From CAZAKO01 sp964546145 (GTDB taxonomy: Bacteria; Fidelibacterota; UBA2242), in contig CAZJIU010000031.1 of NCBI GenBank assembly GCA_964546145.1, forward strand, positions 1 through 24,335: a DNA stretch of 24,335 nucleotides, read 5' to 3'. Shown piece after piece: positions 1-6,890 of the stretch. The notes below the pieces were generated by a model. The model was not told where the DNA came from and ran no database searches. It saw only the letters and a program-made list of their open reading frames with translations. Both the position numbers and the translations under genes were made by a program. How positions within the stretch are numbered: position 1 is the stretch's first letter; each line of letters starts with the position of its first letter.

Positions 1-8
1 AATGTAAA

Positions 9-68
9 AGCACCCTGCTCGGGTTCAGCTGAATTTCAATTGCTGAAACCCGCCAGGGTGCTCTTTTT
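9..68. terminator. Bidirectional two-stage hairpin terminator
   Basis: AGCACCCTG (9-17) pairs with CAGGGTGCT (54-62). Inside it GGGTTCAGC (21-29) pairs with GCTGAAACCC (42-51) with one bulged A. A CTCTTTTT run (61-68) follows on the plus strand, and the minus strand ends in GCTTTTA. The element lies 27 bp beyond the stop codon of the leftward gene at 96-1058, so it most likely ends that transcript. The T-run on the other strand suggests it also stops a rightward gene lying before the window. Confidence 0.85.
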
Positions 69-95
69 ACGATCAATTATTTAATGCAGTGCAAA

Positions 96-1058
96 CTACT
101 TTTGTAAGATCAGTTTTTTCGTTTCCGAAAATGCACCGGCTTGAATCTGATAGAAGTAAATTCCACTTGGAAATCCTTCCGCTACCCATTGCACTTTATG
201 TCTTCCCGCAGTCTGAAATTCATTGACCAAAACATCAACTGCTTTACCGTTCAGGTCGAAGATTTTCAGCGTTACGATTTGAGCCTCGGGAAGTGAGTAT
301 CTGATTGAGGTAACCGGGTTGAAAGGATTGGGATAGTTCTGATCTAGCTTCAGTGACCGGGCAACCACGGCATCGGCTAATTCCACGCCTGATCCGCCGG
401 CTAGAGTTTCTGCCGGTCCCTCGTTAGCTTCGGCATCAGGTAAGTAATCCACGTTGGTGGTAAGTACAATTTTGTCAACTCTCAGAGCTTGTTCACGCAT
501 GTACAAGTTGAAAGTATGGACTCCGGCTGACTCAACCTCAATAGTTGCACGATCACTATTGTCATTCATTAAATGACTGATCCAATACCAATCTACCTGT
601 TCTTGTTCATCTGTATTATACTGGATTGGTGCTGGTGTATCACCAGTTCCTCCGACTATTTCATAGTCTAAGCCCATCCAGGCAGAATCGTCATATCCGT
701 CGGTATGGACGGTACGTGCCCAGACATAGTGTGTGCCGGTGGCTACAAAGTTGACCGTATAGCTCATATACGGAGCAAAACTTTTGGCATCGTCTAAGGT
801 TTTGTGTCGTGTAAAATTTGGATCAATTGGCTGGGCTTGCATCGCCCCGGTCCCGGAATAACCATCAGGCTCAGTAACTAGTAACCAATAGGAATCATCA
901 ATAGGATTGTCAATTCCCGAATAATTCTCCGCTTCCATACATACCAGACCATTTTCGCTCTGTTGTACAAATTTAGCTTCTTGAGCATAGCTACTTAAAC
1001 CAATTATCAACAGAGCGCATAGAAGCACATAGCCTAAGTATTTTGTGATTTTTGACAT
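96..1058 (-). CDS. Secreted CBM-like protein with T9SS sorting domain
   Basis: A 320-residue exported, apparently non-catalytic protein. Residues 1-26 are a signal peptide (KITK, a hydrophobic core, SSYAQ). Residues 30-205 form a predicted beta-sandwich opening with NGLVCMEAENYS. It resembles CBM6/35-type modules and, by eye, the C-terminal domain of the GH115 protein in this window (ESNGCISIDAENYT; VNF..TG; DKIVL versus QKIVI). A short linker follows, then a T9SS type A domain (about 240-320) with QNYPNPFNP and a final KKLILQK. The ATG at 1058 is chosen because AAAGGAG lies just before it and the signal peptide starts there; an in-frame TTG at 1100 would add 14 residues. Likely role: a surface carbohydrate-binding protein for xylan or its decorations. 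The family and fold are inferred; the ligand is unknown. It is divergent from the AraC-family gene. Confidence 0.85.
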   Translation of the reverse strand: MSKITKYLGYVLLCALLIIGLSSYAQEAKFVQQSENGLVCMEAENYSGIDNPIDDSYWLLVTEPDGYSGTGAMQAQPIDPNFTRHKTLDDAKSFAPYMSYTVNFVATGTHYVWARTVHTDGYDDSAWMGLDYEIVGGTGDTPAPIQYNTDEQEQVDWYWISHLMNDNSDRATIEVESAGVHTFNLYMREQALRVDKIVLTTNVDYLPDAEANEGPAETLAGGSGVELADAVVARSLKLDQNYPNPFNPVTSIRYSLPEAQIVTLKIFDLNGKAVDVLVNEFQTAGRHKVQWVAEGFPSGIYFYQIQAGAFSETKKLILQK

Positions 1059-1322
1059 TACAATTCTCCTTTTAAAAAACCGGTTAAAAGTTTGTATCAA
1101 TTATGGCAATGCCTTTTTGGGCATTCACCTCCTTCCTATAATTTAAAGTATTTAATATTGTATCGAGAAGCATCCTGGATTTCACTCAGTCGGCTTTTGA
1201 TTTTGTTCTCTCTTGAAATCATTATTCTCCATTTAAGTCTATTTTTAAAAGTTTAGCTGAAAAATAACATGGATTATTTGGATTTTAATTTGTATAATTT
1301 GACACAAGGTTGAAGGGGCAAT
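1059..1322. promoter_or_regulatory. Divergent control region, CBM-like gene / araC-type gene
   Basis: This 264-bp AT-rich spacer must hold promoters for both flanking genes. Rightward, TATAAT (1293-1298) lies 25 bp before the regulator ATG, with only a poor -35 match (TGGATT, 1270-1275, 17-bp spacer), so any promoter may need an activator. AAGGGG (1313-1318) is the ribosome binding site of the regulator. Leftward, AAAGGAG (about 1064-1070) serves the CBM-like gene, and a second, stronger Shine-Dalgarno lies further upstream (separate entry). An AACCGGTT palindrome sits at 1078-1085. No clear leftward -35/-10 pair was found. Confidence 0.5.
1101..1134 (-). other. Orphan perfect Shine-Dalgarno, hairpin and 7-codon ORF in 5' leader
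   Basis: Read leftward, AAGGAGGTGA (1134-1125) matches the usual 16S anti-Shine-Dalgarno over 10 nt. It is followed at once by ATG CCC AAA AAG GCA TTG CCA TAA (1124-1101, peptide MPKKALP). The same bases form a hairpin, AATGCC-CAAAAA-GGCATT. The gap between GGAGG and ATG is only 3 nt, tight for efficient initiation. The real gene starts about 70 nt further on with its own AAAGGAG. It may be a leader peptide, a ribosome standby site, or a stabilising SD of the kind known from Bacillus cry3A (STAB-SD). The sequence match is direct; the role is inference. Confidence 0.45.
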
Positions 1323-2240
1323 ATGATCCATGCAAAATACTCAGTTTTTAGTTATCTGACCATTTCAGAGGTTGATAAACTTTGGGGATTGTATGTGACC
1401 GGCAGTGGTAATGCCGATATTCCGCCTAATACTCCTTATCCTCCGGCGAAGCATCCCGATACGTACATGTTTGATTGGCGGCATGGTCGTATCCTGCCGG
1501 AATTTCAGATTCTCTACATCACTCGTGGCAGAGGAGTATTTGAATCTAAAATTAGTGGCAAGAAGAAGATTGAAGAGGGCAATATCATTTTTCTTTTTCC
1601 TGGCGTTTGGCATCGCTATATGCCCAATCAACAAACCGGTTGGAAAGAGCACTGGATCTCTTTCAACGGAACTCAACCGGAGAAATTCAGAGAGAATGGA
1701 ATCCTTTCGCCAGAAAAGCCGGTAATCGAGATTGGTCTAAAAGAGGAAATTATCAGATTGTATCAGCAAGTTTTGGAGCTAATGGAGATTGAGAAGGTTG
1801 GTTTTAAGGAGATCATTGCCGCTTTGACTTATCAGATAATTGCCCTGGTGCTTGCCCTCGAAAGATCGAAAAAATTCAGTGGGAAAGAGATTGAAAGTAT
1901 TATATCTCGCGCCAAAGTCTGTATGGCTGATCGGATTGATAAACAGATGAATATGGAGGAGTTGGTATCCGAATTGGGAGTTGGATATTCCTGGTTCCGC
2001 CGCATGTTTCGGCATTATACCAATCTGGCCCCGGCGCAATATTTTCTGCAATTGAAATTGAACAAAGCCCGGGATTTATTGCTGAATACCTCACTTTCGG
2101 TGAAGGAAATTGCAATGATTACCGGTTTCGAATCGCAATTTTATTTTTCGAAATTCTTCAAAAGGAGAACCGGAATGTCACCGACTCATCTCCGGGAATA
2201 TTCACGGGGAGTCGTTAAAACCGAATATGGATCAGATTAA
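1323..2240 (+). CDS. AraC-family transcriptional regulator
   Basis: A 305-residue cytoplasmic DNA-binding protein. Residues about 40-130 look like the cupin-type AraC ligand-binding domain (GRILPEFQILYITRGRG, then EGNIIFLFPGVWHRY). Residues about 195-295 carry the two helix-turn-helix motifs of the AraC/XylS family: MNMEELVSELGVGYSWFRRMFR, then SVKEIAMITGFESQFYFSKFFKRRTGMSPTHLREY. AAGGGG sits 4 nt before the ATG. The next gene starts 52 bp downstream on the same strand, so the two may share a transcript. By context it probably senses a pentose or xylo-oligosaccharide and acts on this locus, but the ligand and target sites cannot be read from the sequence. It is not necessarily an orthologue of E. 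coli AraC, so no symbol is given. Confidence 0.93.
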   Translation: MIHAKYSVFSYLTISEVDKLWGLYVTGSGNADIPPNTPYPPAKHPDTYMFDWRHGRILPEFQILYITRGRGVFESKISGKKKIEEGNIIFLFPGVWHRYMPNQQTGWKEHWISFNGTQPEKFRENGILSPEKPVIEIGLKEEIIRLYQQVLELMEIEKVGFKEIIAALTYQIIALVLALERSKKFSGKEIESIISRAKVCMADRIDKQMNMEELVSELGVGYSWFRRMFRHYTNLAPAQYFLQLKLNKARDLLLNTSLSVKEIAMITGFESQFYFSKFFKRRTGMSPTHLREYSRGVVKTEYGSD

Positions 2241-2256
2241 AATTAAATTCAAGAGG

Positions 2257-2271
2257 GTGATTGTCAATCAC
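2257..2271. promoter_or_regulatory. Perfect 7-1-7 inverted repeat upstream of ThuA-like gene
   Basis: GTGATTG-T-CAATCAC lies in the 52-bp gap between the AraC-type gene and the ThuA-like gene, ending 9 bp before the AAGGAGGG ribosome binding site. It has the symmetry of an operator for a dimeric regulator. As RNA it could fold only as a 6-bp stem with a 3-nt loop. It shares the skeleton TGnTTnnnAAnCA with the repeat at 19558-19572. No T-run follows, so it is not a terminator. Confidence 0.55.
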
Positions 2272-2292
2272 AATTTAAAAAAGGAGGGAATT

Positions 2293-3372
2293 ATGAAGAA
2301 GAAGATGATTGACCGGCTGCTTTGTGCGATTCTTTTAATCGGGTCGATGGTCACCGGAAGTGCCCAGGAGAAAACTATTGTCTTCGTCAGTCAGCCGGAG
2401 AAGATTGATGTTGCAACAGGCGAGCATTCCGACAAACCATTTATTGATGACCTGGAAGCTCTCGGTTTCAATGTGGTCACTTTTTATAACACTGCATTAG
2501 GATCGGCTTCTCAAGCTACTCTGGATACGCTTAATAATGCTGATCTGGTCATCATTGGACGTTCAGGTGCCAGTACCGATTTTCAACCGCCTAATCGAGA
2601 GGCTTGGAATGCCATTACAGCGCCGGTTTTATTATTACAATTATGGGCTGCCCGTTCGAGCAGGTTAAATTGGTTTAACTGTGATGAGTGCCTGCATTTT
2701 AATGAATTTGAAGGATTGTACGCCACTATCCTTGTAGCGGATGATCCCGTATTTGCCGGTCAGTATACGGGAGATCTTTTGTGGTGTACTAATCAGTATG
2801 ATGTTCTTAATACTCAAAGTCCGGGTAATGGGGAATGCCTGGTTGTCGGTGATGACAATACCGTCCAGTTTGTACGGTTTCAAGCTGGTGTGGAGTTTTA
2901 TAGCGGCTCGGTAGACATGCCCGCAGGACCACGCACTTTTATTGGGAATGGTAATGATAATGTGAAAATTGATCCTGACCTTCCTGATCTTGTTTATAAT
3001 TATTACAATTTTTCCGAACCAGCCAAACAGATTTATTTAAATGAAGTGAAATTGATGGCAGGAGTAAGTTTGAGTGCAACGGAAAAAAATAGAGAAAATG
3101 GCATCCCCCAGGCATACAGTCTGGATCAAAATTATCCTAATCCATTTAATCCGACTACCACAATTAAATACGACTTACCTCGGGCTTCATTAGTGAAAGT
3201 TGCGGTTTATGATGCTTCCGGTCATTTGGTTGAGAATCTGGTTGATCAAAAACAGGAAGCGGGAATTCACTACTTACAATGGAACGCTTCAGTTTATCCA
3301 TCTGGTTTATACATCTATCGGATTCAGACTGATGACTTTAGTCAGGCGAACAAATGTTTGTTGATCAAATAG
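2293..3372 (+). CDS. Secreted ThuA-like (class I amidotransferase fold) protein with T9SS sorting domain
   Basis: A 359-residue exported protein. Residues 1-25 are a signal peptide (KKKMIDR, hydrophobic core, GSAQ). Residues about 27-258 look like a Rossmann-like ThuA / glutamine-amidotransferase-fold domain: KTIVFVSQ, a strand ending NADLVIIGRSG, then APVLLLQLW. Four cysteines occur mid-domain (NCDEC, LLWC, GEC). Residues about 276-359 are a T9SS type A domain (QNYPNPFNP, SGLYIYRIQ, KCLLIK). The ATG at 2293 follows AAGGAGGG (2281-2288) and starts the signal peptide; an ATG at 2227 inside the upstream gene would put 22 charged residues before it. No catalytic residues are recognised. ThuA-like proteins often accompany sugar-utilisation genes, but the function here is unknown. 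The fold call is moderately sure, the T9SS domain very sure. Confidence 0.82.
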   Translation: MKKKMIDRLLCAILLIGSMVTGSAQEKTIVFVSQPEKIDVATGEHSDKPFIDDLEALGFNVVTFYNTALGSASQATLDTLNNADLVIIGRSGASTDFQPPNREAWNAITAPVLLLQLWAARSSRLNWFNCDECLHFNEFEGLYATILVADDPVFAGQYTGDLLWCTNQYDVLNTQSPGNGECLVVGDDNTVQFVRFQAGVEFYSGSVDMPAGPRTFIGNGNDNVKIDPDLPDLVYNYYNFSEPAKQIYLNEVKLMAGVSLSATEKNRENGIPQAYSLDQNYPNPFNPTTTIKYDLPRASLVKVAVYDASGHLVENLVDQKQEAGIHYLQWNASVYPSGLYIYRIQTDDFSQANKCLLIK

Positions 3373-3675
3373 CTGGTTGAAATGAGTGAACTTGAATCTT
3401 ATGTTTGTGAATCAAGCTAGCAGCCGTATGATTGTTATTTGATTCTGTAATTCTTTGGCATTCAAATTAGGGCGGGGGCAGATTTTTAAAAAGTTAATAA
3501 AATTGTTGCTCTACATGTTAGAATTAATTAAAATTAATCGAAATCTTTAGACCTTTTGATGTTGCAACACCGAACAATAAATTCCCCATTAAACGGAAGA
3601 TACGAATAGTTTGTTCGTGTTATTTGTAGAACAAGGTTTAATTCTTATATGTAAAAAATCGAAGAAAAGGTAAAA
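3373..3675. other. AT-rich intergenic stretch, no gene seen
   Basis: No credible reading frame, RNA gene or terminator was found in these 303 bp. It holds a 10-bp palindrome TGTTGCAACA (3560-3569) and a spaced inverted repeat TTGTTC-N12-GAACAA (3611-3616 and 3629-3634) about 45-65 bp before the small gene at 3676. A possible -10-like TATAT lies near 3646-3650, but no good -35 matches it. The inverted repeat is a candidate operator for the small gene. Confidence 0.4.
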
Positions 3676-3981
3676 ATGGAGTTTGAAACAAATACCAAGC
3701 CCAAATCCCAGTTTCAAAATTTAACCGATTCAGCATCATGGGAACTGGAAACAACTTACAGTCGCAGGCTTTATTTACGCTGGCAAGGAGTCTGGGCTGG
3801 GAAACATCAGAGTTGGCGGATTGCTCAGGTCAATCGCAGTGGACAAATTTTCAGTTTGAACATCCAGGATGATAGTAGCGGTATTCGCCGCAGGCTGTTG
3901 TCTGATTTCCAGAATAAACCGGAGATGCAGTTTGCCAGAGACAGGTTGCACAGATTCTTAAGCGAAATTCAGAACAAGTAA
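3676..3981 (+). CDS. Small hypothetical protein, family not recognised
   Basis: A 101-residue soluble protein with no signal peptide or membrane segment. It is basic and aromatic, with four Trp (SWELE, RWQGVW, SWRIAQ) and two RR pairs in the second half (GIRRRLLSDF). An AAGG at 3667-3670, 5 nt before the ATG, is a reasonable ribosome binding site. The alternating pattern around YLRWQGVW, SWRIAQVNRSG and IFSLNIQDD suggests a small antiparallel beta-sheet, followed by a C-terminal helix (FARDRLHRFLSEIQ). It stands alone between two long spacers, with a spaced inverted repeat upstream. It could be a small cytoplasmic or nucleic-acid-associated protein. No function is assigned; coding status is likely from the start site and composition. 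Confidence 0.65.
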   Translation: MEFETNTKPKSQFQNLTDSASWELETTYSRRLYLRWQGVWAGKHQSWRIAQVNRSGQIFSLNIQDDSSGIRRRLLSDFQNKPEMQFARDRLHRFLSEIQNK

Positions 3982-4151
3982 CAAAATTAATGTTTTGATT
4001 GTTTGCCACAGAGTTTAGTGCTGGACAAAATTTTGCAAGCTATTAGTTATTTTGCACCTTAAAAGCAATCATTATTCAAAAACTATCGCTTTGTTGATAT
4101 GATATGGAGGATTTTGGGACCTTATGACTACTGGTTATGATCCTGTGTAGT

Positions 4152-4181
4152 TTGTGATTTAAAAGCGCTTTTTTATATATT
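4152..4181 (+). promoter_or_regulatory. GH3 promoter with LacI-type operator in spacer
   Basis: TTGTGA (4152-4157) and TATATA (4174-4179) form a sigma70-like pair with a 16-bp spacer; TATATT (4176-4181) gives 18 bp. The perfect palindrome AAAAGCGCTTTT (4161-4172) fills the spacer. Its core AAAGCGCTTT equals the centre of the cre boxes bound by CcpA-type LacI-family proteins, and it is centred on CG as expected for the family. The likely transcription start is near 4188, 23 bp before the ATG. The natural candidate repressor is the LacI-family gene just beyond GH3. Confidence 0.65.
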
Positions 4182-4210
4182 TACGAGCATAGTAAGAAGG
4201 GAGTTGGATT

Positions 4211-6865
4211 ATGCGAATTGTTTTTATAATCTTGTGCTTTTGCGGTTTCCTTATTTTTGCTAAGGAGGCTGAACAAGTTCCCGCTTACCTCAATCCTGAT
4301 CTGCCGGTAGAAACTCGGGTCGATAATTTAGTATCCCGGATGACTTTAGCGGAAAAGGTTTCGCAAATGGTTAACCATGCCGCCGCCATTCCGCGCCTGG
4401 AGGTACCCGCATACGATTGGTGGAATGAATGTTTGCACGGCGTAGCCAACGCCGGTATCGCCACAGTTTTTCCGCAGGCGATCGGGTTGGCAGCAACCTG
4501 GGATACGGACTTGATGTTTCGGGTTGCCGATGTAATTTCGACTGAAGCCCGCGCCAAACATCACGATTTTCTCCGGAAAGGCGACCGGTATATTTTTAGA
4601 GGACTGACATTTTGGAGTCCTAATATTAATATTTTTCGCGATCCGCGCTGGGGGCGTGGTCAGGAAACCTATGGTGAGGATCCATATCTTACCGGTCGAA
4701 TGGGCGTGGCATTTGTCAAAGGCTTGCAGGGTAATGATCCAAAATATTTCAAGGTAATATCAACTCCGAAGCATTATGCTGTTCACAGTGGTCCTGAACC
4801 GGAGCGGCATGTTTTTAATGCAGTTATTGATGATCGTGATCTGTACGATACCTATTTACCGGCATTCGAGGCTTGTGTCAGGGAAGGGGGTGCTTTTTCG
4901 GTAATGTGTGCCTACAATCGGTATGTGGGTGAGGCTTGTTGCGGTGCACCCAAGTTATTGCATGGGATTTTGCGTGAGGAGTGGGGCTTTAAGGGCTATG
5001 TAGTATCCGATTGTGGCGCAATTAACGACATTTATGCCAATCATCGGATGGTGAAAAGTATGGCAGAAGCTGCCGCCTTGGCGGTTAAATCCGGAACCGA
5101 CTTGAATTGCGGGCAAGTGTACAATAATGCCCTAATGGAGGCGGTGGAAAAAGGGCTAATTACGGAAGATGAGATTGACGTGGCGGTCAAACGGCTTTTT
5201 ACCGCTCGCTTTAAATTGGGGATGTTTGATCCGCCGGAGTTAGTGCAATATACCCAGATACCTATTCAAGAGAACGACTCACCGGAACATCGGCAGCTGT
5301 CCATTCGGTCTGCCCGGGAGTCAATCGTTCTTTTAAAAAATGAAAATAATCTTTTACCACTGAGCAATAAGGTAAAGAAGATCGCCGTCATTGGACCGAC
5401 TGCCGATTCCTATCGAATGTTGTTAGGTAATTACCATGGCAAGCCTTCGCGCTATGTTACTCCGCTGCAGGGGATCAAAAATAAGGTAGGCAAGGATGTG
5501 GAGGTAGATTATGAGCCTGGCTGTAATCTGGTCGAAAAGGGCGGTCTGATCTATCCCTTGTCGTCAAATATCGCGAGTGTCGACGGTAAACCGGGTTTGA
5601 AGTTGGAGTTCTATCGAAATAGAAATTTTGACGGGCAGCCTGCGATAACGAAAATTGATCCGCTGGAGGAAACGAATATGATCTGGGGAAGTGGTATCCC
5701 GAATCTCTGGCTGGAACCGGAATTTTCCTTTCGCTGGAGTGGTACCCTTAAAGTAACTGAGACGGGCGATTATAATTTTGCCTTGAAAGGCAATGGTGGA
5801 TTTCGACTCTATATTGATGATACAATCGTGGTAGAGGATTGGCAAGAGCGGGAGGCTTCGGATAAAGTCGTTACCAAGAGTAACCACATTCATCTGGAAA
5901 AGAAACAATCTTATCGGATTAAAATTGAGTATTATAAAGGTGGTTATTGGCCGCAGCTGTTTATCCAATGGCACCTGATGGACAGTGATCATTTCCGCAA
6001 AGCGGTTAAGATTGCCAAAGATGCCGATGTCGTGATTTTTGTCGGGGGCATTACTGCCCAGCTGGAAGGCGAAGAGATGCCGGTCGAACTGGAGGGTTTT
6101 AAAGGAGGTGACCGCACCAGTCTCGCTCTCCCCCGCGTTCAGGAAGATTTATTAAAAATGATTCAGGATACTAAAAGACCGGTTGTATTGGTCTTGACCA
6201 GCGGCAGTGCCTTGGCAGTCAATTGGGCGGCAGCTAACATTCCTGCTATCCTGCAAATCTGGTATCCGGGTCAGGAGGGAGGAACTGCCCTGGCGGATGT
6301 ATTATTCGGCGATTACAATCCGGCCGGAAGACTGCCAGTCACTTTTTATCAATCGGTTGATCAGTTACCTCCTTTTGAAGATTACCGGATGAAAGGTCGT
6401 ACCTACCGTTATTTCGAAGGACAGCCGCTTTTTCCATTTGGTTACGGTTTAAGTTATACCCAATTTTCATATACCAATCTGCAGCTCCCAAGTTCAATCA
6501 ATGCGGGAGACAAACTAAAACTAACTGTTACGGTCCAAAATACGGGAAAGGTTGCCGGAGATGAAGTGGTTCAGCTTTATGTAAAAGACCAAACGGCTTC
6601 GGTGCCGGTACCGATATGTGCCTTACAGGGTTTCAAACGGATTCATCTGAATCCGGGTGAGCAACGGGATGTGGAGTTCGAATTGACTCCCCGGCAGTTG
6701 GCAGTGATTCAAATTCGATCCGATAATGAGGGAATTCAGCGGATGGTTGAGCCGGGAAAATTCGAAATCACAGTTGGTGGTATTCTACCTGGTGGAACTT
6801 CTCCAACGACCGAACTCATCAGCCGTGAAATTGAAGTTGTCGGTAAACCTTATATTACCGAGTGA
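4211..6865 (+). CDS. GH3 beta-xylosidase/beta-glucosidase with inserted PA14 domain
   Basis: An 884-residue exo-acting glycosidase with a signal peptide (1-17, RIVFIILCFCGFLIFA). Order: GH3 N-terminal barrel (about 30-340) with the predicted nucleophile Asp267 in GYVVSDCGA; GH3 C-terminal alpha/beta domain beginning SIVLLKNENNLLPL (371); a PA14 domain inserted at about 461-590 (GLKLEFYRN..., GDYNFALKGNGGFRLYIDD); the rest of the C-terminal domain with the acid/base candidate in ELEGFKGGDR (Glu626/628); and a fibronectin III-like domain (765-860). Glu73 in WWNECLHG is, as I recall from Prevotella GH3 work, the xylosidase-type residue, where glucosidases have Asp. With the neighbouring genes this favours xylobiose/xylo-oligosaccharide hydrolysis in the periplasm. 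It converges on lacI with a 25-bp gap and no hairpin. Confidence 0.93.
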   Translation: MRIVFIILCFCGFLIFAKEAEQVPAYLNPDLPVETRVDNLVSRMTLAEKVSQMVNHAAAIPRLEVPAYDWWNECLHGVANAGIATVFPQAIGLAATWDTDLMFRVADVISTEARAKHHDFLRKGDRYIFRGLTFWSPNINIFRDPRWGRGQETYGEDPYLTGRMGVAFVKGLQGNDPKYFKVISTPKHYAVHSGPEPERHVFNAVIDDRDLYDTYLPAFEACVREGGAFSVMCAYNRYVGEACCGAPKLLHGILREEWGFKGYVVSDCGAINDIYANHRMVKSMAEAAALAVKSGTDLNCGQVYNNALMEAVEKGLITEDEIDVAVKRLFTARFKLGMFDPPELVQYTQIPIQENDSPEHRQLSIRSARESIVLLKNENNLLPLSNKVKKIAVIGPTADSYRMLLGNYHGKPSRYVTPLQGIKNKVGKDVEVDYEPGCNLVEKGGLIYPLSSNIASVDGKPGLKLEFYRNRNFDGQPAITKIDPLEETNMIWGSGIPNLWLEPEFSFRWSGTLKVTETGDYNFALKGNGGFRLYIDDTIVVEDWQEREASDKVVTKSNHIHLEKKQSYRIKIEYYKGGYWPQLFIQWHLMDSDHFRKAVKIAKDADVVIFVGGITAQLEGEEMPVELEGFKGGDRTSLALPRVQEDLLKMIQDTKRPVVLVLTSGSALAVNWAAANIPAILQIWYPGQEGGTALADVLFGDYNPAGRLPVTFYQSVDQLPPFEDYRMKGRTYRYFEGQPLFPFGYGLSYTQFSYTNLQLPSSINAGDKLKLTVTVQNTGKVAGDEVVQLYVKDQTASVPVPICALQGFKRIHLNPGEQRDVEFELTPRQLAVIQIRSDNEGIQRMVEPGKFEITVGGILPGGTSPTTELISREIEVVGKPYITE

Positions 6866-6890
6866 AAGGTCGAAAGTAGACCCAGAAATT

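Noticed and set aside
1078..1085. AACCGGTT palindrome as a LacI-type operator
   Set aside because: An 8-bp palindrome is expected about once in a spacer this long; it was kept only as a note in the control-region entry.
2227..2292. Longer start (ATG 2227) for the ThuA-like protein, overlapping the regulator gene
   Set aside because: It would put a charged 22-residue stretch before a normal signal peptide, whereas ATG 2293 has a strong AAGGAGGG site.
3405..3425. Weak pairing (CTTGA/TCAAG) after the ThuA-like gene as a terminator
   Set aside because: The stem is short, the loop long and there is no T-run.
4106..4150. GGAGG followed by short frames (for example ATG at 4124) before GH3
   Set aside because: The spacing to the ATG is 13 nt, the frames are under 10 codons, and they lie upstream of the predicted GH3 transcription start.
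6100..6115. AAAGGAGGTGA, a perfect Shine-Dalgarno, inside GH3
   Set aside because: It encodes the conserved KGGDR motif and no start codon follows at a useful distance; it also shows that such matches can arise by chance.
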